Source: Porticoccaceae bacterium
GTDB lineage: Bacteria > Pseudomonadota > Gammaproteobacteria > Pseudomonadales > Porticoccaceae
Reading direction: 5' to 3'
Length of the DNA stretch: 14,998 nt
NCBI GenBank assembly: GCA_003491845.1
Contig: DNBN01000214.1
Coordinates: 9,242 to 24,239, forward strand
A model generated the notes under the pieces. It was not told the DNA's origin. It ran no database searches and saw nothing but the letters and a program-made list of their open reading frames with translations. Positions 1-6,615 of this stretch are shown here, in pieces. Every line of letters begins with the position of its first letter. Positions within the stretch are counted from its first letter, which is position 1. The translations under genes were made by a program, and so were the position numbers.

Positions 1-11
1 TTTACTCTCAC

Positions 12-227
12 CTAGGATTGAAGAAGGAGATCCCACCCCCTAGAGTTTTGACGCTCTATTTTCTTTGCAGCCGACTTGGGCTTGGAATGGTAGACAGGAT
101 GTTTTGGTCCCAGTATGGATCCTATTACGCCTTTCCTGTTGCTTTTAAGATACTTGTTGATAAGAGCATCGGCTACAATAAAACTGATACGTCTTGCGAT
201 TAACCGCACCTCAGTTTTGATATTCAT
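12..227 (-). CDS. Possible small hypothetical protein (71 aa), weakly supported
   Basis: An ATG-started frame of 71 codons that I do not recognise. The product would be basic, with an amphipathic N-terminal half (about residues 3-28, alternating I/L/V with R/K), a Gly-Pro-containing middle (GSILGPKHPVY) and a Lys/Arg-rich C-terminal half. No signal peptide, metal motif or clear domain is visible. There is no convincing Shine-Dalgarno sequence, and a TATAAT hexamer overlaps the ATG itself, which would make this start awkward if that hexamer is a real -10 element. It may be a real small gene, the 3' part of an older gene, or chance. Confidence 0.28.
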   Translation of the reverse strand: MNIKTEVRLIARRISFIVADALINKYLKSNRKGVIGSILGPKHPVYHSKPKSAAKKIERQNSRGWDLLLQS

Positions 228-313
228 TATATTTAGTTACATCTTTTAAGCGCTTAACATTGTGATGGCAGTGAAACAAGTGATTGGTCTCTTTTGAGAA
301 TCTCGTCTAGCAA

Positions 314-346
314 TGATCAGATGAGCATATCTTGCCCATCTGATCA
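314..346. repeat. Perfect 10-bp inverted repeat downstream of ribH
   Basis: TGATCAGATG (314-323) is repeated inverted at 337-346 with a 13-nt loop. It lies 42 bases past the ribH stop codon. A stable hairpin is expected, but neither strand has a T-tract after it, so it is not a classic intrinsic terminator. It could still serve as a 3' stem of the ribH message or as a protein-binding palindrome. I see nothing else in 228-388. Confidence 0.5.
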
Positions 347-388
347 CTACCCTAGAAGTGTGTTTTAAATTAGTATTTTTTCCATAGT

Positions 389-853
389 TCAGGAGATAGC
401 TATTAATTCATTTAACGTCGATGTGCAGGCTTGTGCGACTTCTTTTCCTTTAATTAAAAAATGTGACTCAAAAAAATGTTGATGTTCCTGGCTATCATGA
501 AAATGATGTGGTGTTAGTACTGCAGAAAAAACAGGCATACCGGTATCTATTTGCACACGCATTAAGTTATCAACAACAGTAGATGCTACAAATTCATGTC
601 GGTAGATACCTCCATCTACAACCAATGCGGCGGCTACCACAGCGGCATATTTTCCACTTTCTGCTAATGCTTTAGCGAAAAGAGGAATCTCATAAGCACC
701 GGGCACCTCAAAATAGCTGACTTGCTTGTCAGTTAGACGGGTTATTTCCTGCTCGAAGGAATTACGTAGCTGGCCAACAATGTCTTTATGCCAGGTGCCT
801 TGAACAAACGCAATGCGCGGACGACGGACAATTTCTTGGATAGATGTAGTCAT
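389..853 (-). CDS. ribH: 6,7-dimethyl-8-ribityllumazine synthase, type II (RibH2-like)
   Basis: Condenses 5-amino-6-ribitylamino-uracil with 3,4-dihydroxy-2-butanone 4-phosphate to give the lumazine precursor of riboflavin, in the cytoplasm. The 154-aa length fits the family. Visible motifs are an N-terminal substrate-site Trp-His (W21-H22), the PGAYEIP loop (51-57), the GGIYRHEFVA segment carrying the catalytic-type His (H86) and LTPHHFH (113-119). The Trp in the N-terminal loop, GGIYxH and TPHHFH match the type II RibH2 subgroup known from Brucella and Mesorhizobium better than the housekeeping type I enzyme; this comparison is from memory. It stands alone, with no ribD, ribE or ribBA beside it, and is preceded on the same strand by an FMN riboswitch, so low FMN should raise its expression. 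The ATG has only a weak GAG about 9 bases upstream. Confidence 0.93.
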   Translation of the reverse strand: MTTSIQEIVRRPRIAFVQGTWHKDIVGQLRNSFEQEITRLTDKQVSYFEVPGAYEIPLFAKALAESGKYAAVVAAALVVDGGIYRHEFVASTVVDNLMRVQIDTGMPVFSAVLTPHHFHDSQEHQHFFESHFLIKGKEVAQACTSTLNELIAIS

Positions 854-1005
854 AAAAAGCTCAAATCAATTTTTGTTTCAGTGACACTTGTGGTCACCAT
901 GTGTTGGGTTGAGGGCTGATAAGAGAAGGACAGGCCCTTATTGCACAGGACCTTCGACTGAATGTAAGCAAGCAGTCATCCGATATTGTATTTATCTACA
1001 TCTTA
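854..1005 (-). promoter_or_regulatory. Leader between FMN aptamer and ribH (probable expression platform)
   Basis: This 152-nt stretch must hold the switch output. On the minus strand I see a possible hairpin GACTG/CAGTC (12-nt loop), a G.U-containing pairing AGGTCC/GGGCCT, and GTGAC/GTCAC close to the start codon. None is followed by a run of U, so a transcription terminator is not evident and control of ribosome access seems more likely. The actual switching helices cannot be settled by eye. Confidence 0.4.
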
Positions 1006-1148
1006 TTCTCATAACCAGACTTTAACTGTCGGCTTTGGAATCGCACCAAATCTGCTTGTCCTCCAAACAGAAGGCTGTTTGGAGCGCCCGCGGGCTACCT
1101 TTACATAAAGGACTACCGCCGGTGAGGAATTTCACCCCGCCCTGAGAA
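1006..1148 (-). ncRNA. FMN riboswitch (RFN element)
   Basis: On the minus strand the aptamer reads TTCTCAGGGCGGGGTGAAAT, then a CACCGGCGGTA block, an AGCCCGCG block, and the later GATTTGGTG and CCGACAGT blocks that define the RFN family. The closing P1 helix is TTCTCA (1148-1143) paired with TGAGAA (1011-1006). The variable stem is CTCCAAACAG/CTGTTTGGAG. All core blocks are present and in order, so the aptamer looks functional. FMN binding is expected to reduce expression of the downstream ribH. Confidence 0.96.
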
Positions 1149-1174
1149 AACCCACGCTAATCGCGAGACCGAAG

Positions 1175-1203
1175 AGTATAGTGATATTGGATATAGCTGT
1201 ACA
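1175..1203 (-). promoter_or_regulatory. Sigma-70-type promoter for the riboswitch-ribH transcript
   Basis: On the minus strand a TATACT -10 (1180-1175) lies 17 bases after a TGTACA -35-like hexamer (1203-1198, 4 of 6 to consensus). Initiation near 1168 would leave about 20 nt before the riboswitch P1 helix, which is a sensible layout. The -35 lies in one arm of a small inverted repeat, GTACA (1199-1203)/TGTAC (1211-1215), which could be an operator. Apart from this I see nothing definite in 1204-1333. Confidence 0.55.
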
Positions 1204-1333
1204 ATCAAAATGTACTGCACAAAGTGCTATAGTCGATATACCTAATTGCATATTAATAACTTTTAAGACGTTCTAGGTGGCTAATTACTGAGTTCTTAGG
1301 GTATACATAACTATGGGTTCTCCCAGTTACTCT

Positions 1334-1362
1334 TTGCTCTATTGATGACGACAATTTATAGT
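1334..1362 (+). promoter_or_regulatory. Possible promoter for the AI-2E family gene
   Basis: TTGCTC (1334-1339) and TATAGT (1357-1362) are separated by exactly 17 bases. The -10 matches 5 of 6 positions, the -35 only the TTG. It would start transcription about 50 bases before the ATG at 1421. Confidence 0.4.
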
Positions 1363-1420
1363 ATGGTGATGGAGCCATCGTTGGTTTAAGAAGGTTTCGG
1401 TTCATATTTTGGAGTTTATA

Positions 1421-2497
1421 ATGCTTGAAAAAACATCACCGTTTTCACGTTTTTTGGTTGTAGCGGCTGCCTTTGTTATTGTTGTGTCTGGTCTGAAGAT
1501 GGCCGGGCCGTTTCTAGTACCCTTCTTGCTGGCTGTTTTTATCGCAATGGTTGTTTCTCCTCTGTTGGCTTGGCTTAAAGGATTCCGTATTCCTAATGGA
1601 ATAGCTATTTCTCTGGTAATTACCGTTGTACTGTTAACTGGTTTGATTCTTGGTGCAGTGATTGGCTCATCAGTGGACAATTTTCGAGGAGATATTCCTG
1701 AGTATTCTGCAAAACTGTCATTGTTAAGCGGTTCTGTTCAACAATGGCTAAGTCACCGTGGAATTACCATAGATGCTGAGCAGTGGAGTAATAGTTTTGA
1801 TCCAGCGGCTGTAATGGGGGTTGTAGGTAGTACGTTGGCCTCTTTTGGTAATGTTATGACCAATACGGTAATGATTTTACTCACGGTAATTTTTATTCTG
1901 GCTGAAAATGTTAGTTTCGGAGACAAATTGCGTAGTGCAAGGGGACATGAGAGTTCTCAAAAATGGTTGAGTACCTTTGCTGAAAGTGTGCATAGCTATT
2001 TGGCTATTAAAGCTGCGATAAGCCTACTGACGGGGGTCATTATCTTTTTATGGTTAGTCTTTCTTGGCGTGGACTATGCGGTACTATGGGGGTTAATTGC
2101 TTTTTTGCTTAATTTTATCCCGACGGTGGGATCTTTTATTGCCGCAGTACCAGCGGTGCTCTTAGCTTTAGTGCAGCTAGGTGTCCTTCAAGCAGGGCTG
2201 ACTTTGCTCGGTTTTGTTGTCGTGAATCTTTTCATGGGAAGTGTTCTAGAGCCTCGTTGGATGGGGCGTGGTTTAAATTTATCGCCTTTGGTGGTGTTTA
2301 TATCCTTGGTGCTTTGGGGTTGGGTACTGGGGCCTGTTGGTATGCTATTGTCCATTCCTCTGACCATTATGGTGAAAATAGCACTAGAAAATCAAGAAGA
2401 TACTCGTTGGATTGGGGTTATGCTGGGCGCGGGAAAACGTTTAGAGTCTGACTCATATAGTGCAGGTCAACAGCTACAGGCGCCCAAAGACACTTAA
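1421..2497 (+). CDS. AI-2E family transporter (PerM/UPF0118-type membrane protein)
   Basis: A polytopic inner-membrane protein of 358 aa. The family includes E. coli TqsA, linked to autoinducer-2 export, as well as PerM and Na+/H+ antiporter-like members, so the substrate cannot be told from sequence. Seen here are two N-terminal hydrophobic helices with the LVPFLLAVFIAMVVSPLL pattern, a third helix near residue 60, a soluble stretch of roughly 80 residues, then a C-terminal bundle containing NFIPTVGSFIAAVPAVLLAL and the family block LEPRWMGRGLNLSPLVVFIS. The order and length are normal for the family. I chose the ATG at 1421 because GGAG (1411-1414) sits 6 bases upstream; an in-frame TTG at 1409 would overlap that ribosome site. 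The gene stands alone and converges with smpB. Family assignment is firm, function is not. Confidence 0.9.
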   Translation: MLEKTSPFSRFLVVAAAFVIVVSGLKMAGPFLVPFLLAVFIAMVVSPLLAWLKGFRIPNGIAISLVITVVLLTGLILGAVIGSSVDNFRGDIPEYSAKLSLLSGSVQQWLSHRGITIDAEQWSNSFDPAAVMGVVGSTLASFGNVMTNTVMILLTVIFILAENVSFGDKLRSARGHESSQKWLSTFAESVHSYLAIKAAISLLTGVIIFLWLVFLGVDYAVLWGLIAFLLNFIPTVGSFIAAVPAVLLALVQLGVLQAGLTLLGFVVVNLFMGSVLEPRWMGRGLNLSPLVVFISLVLWGWVLGPVGMLLSIPLTIMVKIALENQEDTRWIGVMLGAGKRLESDSYSAGQQLQAPKDT

Positions 2498-2554
2498 GTT
2501 TAGAGTAAATCTGGAGCGCATTTCATCTCCTAAGATTGGTCCGTTTATCTGAAT

Positions 2555-3028
2555 TTACGCATGGCGCATGAGTCGTTGTTTTTGTCGATTCCAGTCACGT
2601 TCTTTGTCGTCCATGCGTTTGTCATAGCTGGCTTTGCCTTTTGCTAGGGCAATCTCGCACTTAATAAGATGATTTTTCCAATAGAGCGCAGTGCAAACCG
2701 CAGTATGTCCTTTTTGATTGACGCCTTCTTCAAGCTTTTGTAACTCTCGATAATTAAGTAGTAACTTGCGCGTTCTTTTGGCATCTGTAACAAAATGTGT
2801 TGAAGCTGATAGTAAAGGTGTTATGTTAGTCCCGATCAACCAAGCTTCGCCATTTTTGACAAAGACATAGGTGTCGGTAAGGTTAACTTTACCCTCTCTT
2901 AAGCTTTTTACTTCCCATCCTAGAAGGACGAGGCCAGCCTCAAATTTCTCTTCAATAAAGTAGTCATGTTTGACTTTCTTATTTAAAGCTATGGTATTTG
3001 AAGTTTGTTTTGATTTTTTCTTTATCAT
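2555..3028 (-). CDS. smpB: SsrA-binding protein SmpB
   Basis: Binds tmRNA and places it in the empty A site of stalled ribosomes during trans-translation. At 157 aa it is of normal length. Typical features are the N-terminal [20 protein letters not shown] block, [19 protein letters not shown], the [12 protein letters not shown] segment, [18 protein letters not shown] and a basic C-terminal tail ([16 protein letters not shown]) that enters the mRNA channel. No ssrA (tmRNA) gene is visible in the window. It is divergent from the symporter at 3157; in many gammaproteobacteria it is instead divergent from ratA, which here comes after the symporter. The ATG has no clear Shine-Dalgarno sequence, and a TATACT hexamer lies only 6 bases upstream. 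Confidence 0.97.
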   Translation of the reverse strand: MIKKKSKQTSNTIALNKKVKHDYFIEEKFEAGLVLLGWEVKSLREGKVNLTDTYVFVKNGEAWLIGTNITPLLSASTHFVTDAKRTRKLLLNYRELQKLEEGVNQKGHTAVCTALYWKNHLIKCEIALAKGKASYDKRMDDKERDWNRQKQRLMRHA

Positions 3029-3061
3029 TATCTAAGTATACGTGGCGACTAATTTTTATCA

Positions 3062-3082
3062 TAGATTATTAGTTATAATCTA
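3062..3082. promoter_or_regulatory. 8-bp inverted repeat over a TATAAT in the smpB/symporter divergent region
   Basis: TAGATTAT (3062-3069) and ATAATCTA (3075-3082) form a perfect inverted repeat with a 5-base spacer. The right half contains TATAAT (3074-3079), which could be the -10 for the plus-strand symporter operon, though I find no good -35. The placement would suit an operator, but this is an inference from symmetry alone. Confidence 0.4.
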
Positions 3083-3156
3083 ACTAAATTGTGCATTTAT
3101 TAGGTAGTCAGACAGCAAATAGGTACAATTTATCTACCGACAATTGAGAGGGTAAT

Positions 3157-4530
3157 ATGGCACTACAAAAAAAAGGAATGCATGGAGCTTGGACGAGTCG
3201 CTGGACATTTATTATGGCTGCGACAGGATCGGCTGTAGGTTTGGGCAATATGTGGAAATTTCCCTATGTCGCTGGAAGTAATGGCGGTGGAGCCTTTGTG
3301 CTAATTTATCTGGCATGTATCTTACTTATAGGTGTACCTGTGATGATGGCAGAGGTGCTTATTGGACGTCATGGCCGGCAGAGTCCAATTAATTCGATGA
3401 ACGAAGCGGTGCATGTTAGTGGCGCCGATTTGCGATGGCGCAGTGTCGGTTGGATAGGTGTTGTTGCTGGACTGTTAATCCTATCCTTTTATGCTGTTAT
3501 TGCCGGATGGGCCCTAGACTATATTTTGTTGATGTCTTCAGGAGAACTCCAGGGTATCAATGGTGCGACTGCCAGTGCAGCATTCGATAACTTATTGTCC
3601 AATCCAGGCCGGCTGATTGCTTGGCAAACATTATTTTTGATGCTGTGTGTCGGAGTGGTTATAGGGGGAGTTAAAAAAGGCTTAGGAATTGCCGTTGAAA
3701 CATTAATGCCGTTATTATTTTTGATGCTGTTGCTGTTGCTTGTATTTGCTGTGCTAAAAGGAAATTTTGCAGCCGCTGTTGGTTTTCTGTTCAGCTTTGA
3801 TTTGGATGCTCTCACGTGGCGTGGCGTGCTTGAAGCTATGGGACAAGCTTTTTTTACCTTAAGTATTGGTATGGGAGCTATTATGGCCTATGGTGCCTAC
3901 ATGCCGCAGGATGCAAATATTGGTAAAACCATTCTTATCGTTGCGTTTTTTGATAGCGCCGTTGCCATTATTTCAGGCCTTATTATCTTCTCAATTGTGT
4001 TTGCCACTCCAGGTATTGAGCCTAGTGCTGGTCCTGGACTCATGTTTATTAGTTTACCTGTGGCTTTTGGCGGTATGCCTGGTGGCCTTCTCATTGGAGC
4101 TCTATTTTTTGTATTGGTGTCTATTGCGGCGTGGAGTTCAGCGATTTCTCTACTTGAACCCTGTGTAGCCTGGCTAATGGAGGCGAAAAACATTAGCCGG
4201 GTCAAAGCGAATTTTATTATTGCAGGCGTAGCCTGGGTACTGGGATTAGGGAGTGTTTTCTCGTTTAATATTTGGGCTGATTATAAGTTTGCTGGCTTTA
4301 CTTATTTTGATTTCTTAGACTTCATTACTGCAAATATTATGTTGCCCATAAGTGGCTTACTGATCACCTTATTTGTAGGTTACTTAATTAAAAGAGACAT
4401 TATCGATACTGAAATGCAGGGTACCTCAGAACGAATCATACGATTATGGGAGCTTACAATAAAATATATCGCTCCCTTTGCTATTGCTCTGGTGTTTATT
4501 ATGGGTGTTTATGACAAATTTACCTCGTGA
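3157..4530 (+). CDS. Sodium:neurotransmitter symporter (NSS/SNF) family transporter
   Basis: An inner-membrane sodium-coupled importer, probably for amino acids, as in LeuT and MhsT; the exact substrate is unknown. The 457-aa length matches bacterial 11-helix members. TM1 carries GSAVGLGNMWKFPYVAGSNG (residues 24-43), with residues equivalent to the LeuT sodium ligands G20, A22, V23 and N27 present as G24, A26, V27 and N31. TM8 carries AAWSSAISLLEP, where the serines align with T354/S355 of LeuT, so both sodium sites look intact. The start is well supported: GAGAGG (3147-3152) is 4 bases before the ATG. ratA begins 13 bases after the stop codon, so the three genes up to 5315 are probably co-transcribed. 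The position between smpB and ratA is unusual. Confidence 0.95.
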   Translation: MALQKKGMHGAWTSRWTFIMAATGSAVGLGNMWKFPYVAGSNGGGAFVLIYLACILLIGVPVMMAEVLIGRHGRQSPINSMNEAVHVSGADLRWRSVGWIGVVAGLLILSFYAVIAGWALDYILLMSSGELQGINGATASAAFDNLLSNPGRLIAWQTLFLMLCVGVVIGGVKKGLGIAVETLMPLLFLMLLLLLVFAVLKGNFAAAVGFLFSFDLDALTWRGVLEAMGQAFFTLSIGMGAIMAYGAYMPQDANIGKTILIVAFFDSAVAIISGLIIFSIVFATPGIEPSAGPGLMFISLPVAFGGMPGGLLIGALFFVLVSIAAWSSAISLLEPCVAWLMEAKNISRVKANFIIAGVAWVLGLGSVFSFNIWADYKFAGFTYFDFLDFITANIMLPISGLLITLFVGYLIKRDIIDTEMQGTSERIIRLWELTIKYIAPFAIALVFIMGVYDKFTS

Positions 4531-4543
4531 GAGATAATTAGTT

Positions 4544-4987
4544 TTGGCTACAGTTAAACGATCGGCATTAGTCATGCATTCTGATCAGGAGATGTATGAC
4601 TTAGTCAATGATGTGACAGGATACCCATCCTTTATGGATGGATGTCACAATGTACAGGTCTTTGAACATACCGCCACAACTATGCTTGCGCGGTTAGATC
4701 TAAAAAAAGCGGGGATCAATCTGAGCCTGTTAACACGTAACCATTTGCAGGGGCCAAGGCATATTAATATGACCTTAGAAGATGGGCCATTTAAAATTTT
4801 TCGTGGCGATTGGACATTCACTCCATTGACAGATAGTGCTTGTAAAGTAGAGCTTGATTTGGAATTTGAGTTCATCAGCAGAAGTCTTAGTTTTGCAGCC
4901 TCCAGTCTTTTTTCTGGGGTGGCAAATAATTTGGTGGACTCTTTGTGTAAGCACGCTGATGTTGTCTATGGTGCATCCATTGGATAA
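4544..4987 (+). CDS. ratA: RatA family START-domain protein (ribosome association toxin RatA-like)
   Basis: A 147-aa single-domain START/Coq10-like protein. E. coli RatA was reported to bind 50S subunits and block 70S formation; other members act like Coq10 lipid chaperones, so the physiological role is debated. The sequence follows E. coli RatA throughout: RSALVMHS, QEMYDLVNDVTGYPSFMDGC, LDLKKAGINLSLLTRN, LEDGPFKIFRGDWTFTPL, ACKVELDLEFEF, and the C-terminal NLVDSLCKHADVVY helix. The start is a TTG, chosen because translation from it reproduces the family N terminus and a GAGAG lies about 10 bases upstream; no ATG is suitably placed. It follows the symporter by 13 bases and overlaps ratB. Confidence 0.9.
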   Translation: MATVKRSALVMHSDQEMYDLVNDVTGYPSFMDGCHNVQVFEHTATTMLARLDLKKAGINLSLLTRNHLQGPRHINMTLEDGPFKIFRGDWTFTPLTDSACKVELDLEFEFISRSLSFAASSLFSGVANNLVDSLCKHADVVYGASIG

Positions 4988-5315
4988 TCAGAAGCATCTC
5001 ATTGATGTTGAGGTAGCCTATGCGCTGCCTGAGCAACAATTTCTTGTAAATCTCAGGGTTCCTCTTGGAACGTCGGCAATTCAAGCTGTGGAGCAGTCTG
5101 GTTTGTTGGAACGGTTTATTGGTCTTGACATAACCAACATTGGAATATTTTCTCAACGGTTAGGTTCCAAAGGTATGGCTAGCGCAGACGTCTATGTGTT
5201 AGAGCCTTTTGATAGAGTGGAGATTTATCGACATCTCAGCTTAGACCCAAAAGAAATTCGTCGTCGAAGAGCCGAAAAATCGGCTCAGAAGACAAACACT
5301 AAAAGCTCTCTTTGA
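4968..5315 (+). CDS. ratB: RnfH/RatB family ubiquitin-like protein
   Basis: A small beta-grasp protein (115 aa from this start) of the RnfH family, the usual neighbour of ratA. Its biochemical role is not established. Visible are the opening strand block IDVEVAYALPEQQFLVNLRV, then GTSAIQAVEQSGLLERF, VGIF-like NIGIFSQRLG, and the family-typical end DRVEIYRHLSLDPKEIRRRR followed by a charged Lys/Ser tail. The ATG at 4968 overlaps the end of ratA by 20 bases, suggesting translational coupling; GTG at 4971 and TTG at 4980 are alternatives, and none has a strong Shine-Dalgarno sequence. The frame stays open further upstream inside ratA, but that part does not resemble the family. Confidence 0.9.
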   Translation: MVHPLDNQKHLIDVEVAYALPEQQFLVNLRVPLGTSAIQAVEQSGLLERFIGLDITNIGIFSQRLGSKGMASADVYVLEPFDRVEIYRHLSLDPKEIRRRRAEKSAQKTNTKSSL

Positions 5316-5332
5316 TCAATCAAGAGCGTTTT
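5301..5332. terminator. Possible bidirectional terminator between ratB and the DUF418 gene
   Basis: GCTCT (5305-5309) pairs with AGAGC (5323-5327) around a 13-base loop. The stem is flanked by AAAA on the left and GTTTT on the right, so it could stop transcription from either side. It overlaps both stop codons. The stem is short, so confidence is moderate at best. Confidence 0.4.
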
Positions 5333-6573
5333 ATGCTTTGTATGCTGCCATAGGTTATTGATCGCAATATCCATTCTAACGGGCCGAAATGAAAGCGTTC
5401 CATCCAAGTATGCGAGAGCCCTATTTGAAATATCCAGATACCTACTACGACATAAAGTTGTTCTATTCTATCAAAGGTGCCAAATTTTCCTAAGCCCCAG
5501 CCATAAAAAATAAAACCGCAGATTAAGGTTTGTGAAATATAGTTAGTCAGTGCCATTCTGCCTACATTGGCCAGCACTCTTTTGGTTGAGGTCAACAGCT
5601 GACTCCTTGTGAAAGCTAAAATCCAACACATATAGCTATAGGCCAAAAGCAGGCTGCCCCAATAATTTTCTTGAGAGAGTATTACTTCAATAGGAAACTC
5701 GTTAGCTATGTTGCTATTAATGCGTCCACAAATGATGAAGGTCCCTAAGCAAAAACATACAAGTCCTTGTAACTGTAATGATTTTTTAGTGAACCTACGG
5801 CCAAAAAAATCGGTTTTAAATAGTGCTACACCAATCATCATTAGGCCCAATACACGGCAACCATAAAATAGGCCATTGACTAACATGTCACCTGCCATTT
5901 CATGTCGGTGACCCATTTGTCCTATCCAGCTGGATTGATTGGCAGTAATTTCAAGCTCAATTATGGTCTGATCAGGTTTCCAAGCCATTAAGATCTCTTG
6001 AAGATTCGCTTCATTCATAGAGGGCATTATTGCTGTAGGCAACGCGAATAAAACTGCATTAATAGCAAGTAACAGAAGTGCACATAAAAAAAGAAATCGT
6101 GATGATTTATGTCGAAAAAAGTAGATTACCATTCCAGCAATAGCATAAATAAATAGTACATCTCCATACCAAAGAAGGTATAAGTGCATCAGGCCAAGCA
6201 GGGCTAGAGCGCTCATTCGCCGGAAATGTAAAGAGGCGGAGTTCAAGTCGTTTTCCTCTGCCCTAGAGGTCATGATAAAAAAACCTGTTCCAAATAGAAC
6301 AGCAAAAATGGTCATGAATTTTTGTTCAGCAAAGAGATGTGAGAAATAATAAACAGTTTGATTGGATCCTGAGAAGTCTCCGAAGGATAATGGATTACCT
6401 AAAACCGATGAAATCATTGAAAATAATTGAATGTTAACCAGTAATATCCCCAGGACGGCAACTCCGCGAATAATATCTATACTGGCTAATCGGTCATCTT
6501 CAGGAGTCGGACCTCTGTCTAATGATTGTGTGGTAACTTGAGTAAATACTTTGTTCATAACTTCACTATCCAT
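5320..6573 (-). CDS. DUF418 domain-containing membrane protein (YeiB-like)
   Basis: A 417-aa polytopic inner-membrane protein of the YeiB/DUF418 family, whose function is not known; transporter or acyltransferase-like roles have been suggested for relatives. The family opening is clear at about residues 27-50 (DRLASIDIIRGVAVLGILLV), followed by QKFMTIFAVLFGTGFFIM, then RRMSALALLGLMHLYLLWYGDVL. The C-terminal DUF418 part shows ANVGRMALTNYISQTLICGF, a GLGKFG turn and the closing HTWMERFHFGPLEWILRS block. About ten hydrophobic helices are visible. The start is uncertain: the first ATG gives MDSEVM, and a second ATG five codons later (6558) has a slightly better upstream purine stretch. It lies 42 bases after bamE on the same strand and may be co-transcribed with it. 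Confidence 0.88.
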   Translation of the reverse strand: MDSEVMNKVFTQVTTQSLDRGPTPEDDRLASIDIIRGVAVLGILLVNIQLFSMISSVLGNPLSFGDFSGSNQTVYYFSHLFAEQKFMTIFAVLFGTGFFIMTSRAEENDLNSASLHFRRMSALALLGLMHLYLLWYGDVLFIYAIAGMVIYFFRHKSSRFLFLCALLLLAINAVLFALPTAIMPSMNEANLQEILMAWKPDQTIIELEITANQSSWIGQMGHRHEMAGDMLVNGLFYGCRVLGLMMIGVALFKTDFFGRRFTKKSLQLQGLVCFCLGTFIICGRINSNIANEFPIEVILSQENYWGSLLLAYSYMCWILAFTRSQLLTSTKRVLANVGRMALTNYISQTLICGFIFYGWGLGKFGTFDRIEQLYVVVGIWIFQIGLSHTWMERFHFGPLEWILRSITYGSIQSIKRS

Positions 6574-6578
6574 GTGAG

Positions 6579-6611
6579 TATCAACAGATAAATTTGGTCG
6601 ACCTGTTGATA
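6579..6611. repeat. 9-bp inverted repeat in the bamE-DUF418 gap
   Basis: TATCAACAG (6579-6587) is inverted at 6603-6611 with a 15-base spacer, and the centre contains the palindrome GGTCGACC (6596-6603). It fills the short gap between the bamE stop and the DUF418 start. There is no U-tract on either strand, so it resembles an attenuating or processing stem, or an operator, more than a terminator. Confidence 0.5.
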
Positions 6612-6615
6612 GGTT

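Noticed and set aside
18..203. A 61-codon plus-strand frame starting with TTG
   Set aside because: No family resemblance, a non-ATG start, and overlap with the slightly better minus-strand frame.
895..1005. Intrinsic terminator in the FMN riboswitch leader
   Set aside because: The possible stems are short or contain G.U pairs and none is followed by a U-run.
1409..1420. TTG at 1409 as the start of the AI-2E family gene
   Set aside because: It lies directly over the GGAG that serves the ATG at 1421.
3029..3156. tmRNA (ssrA) gene next to smpB
   Set aside because: No tRNA-Ala-like ends or tag reading frame; the region is only 128 bases and holds promoters.
3519..4205. Long minus-strand frames inside the NSS symporter gene
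   Set aside because: Antisense shadows of a strongly conserved membrane protein gene, with no ribosome sites or family resemblance.
4854..4967. Longer ratB product starting inside ratA
   Set aside because: The added residues (Trp/Cys-rich, no family match) come from reading ratA out of frame.
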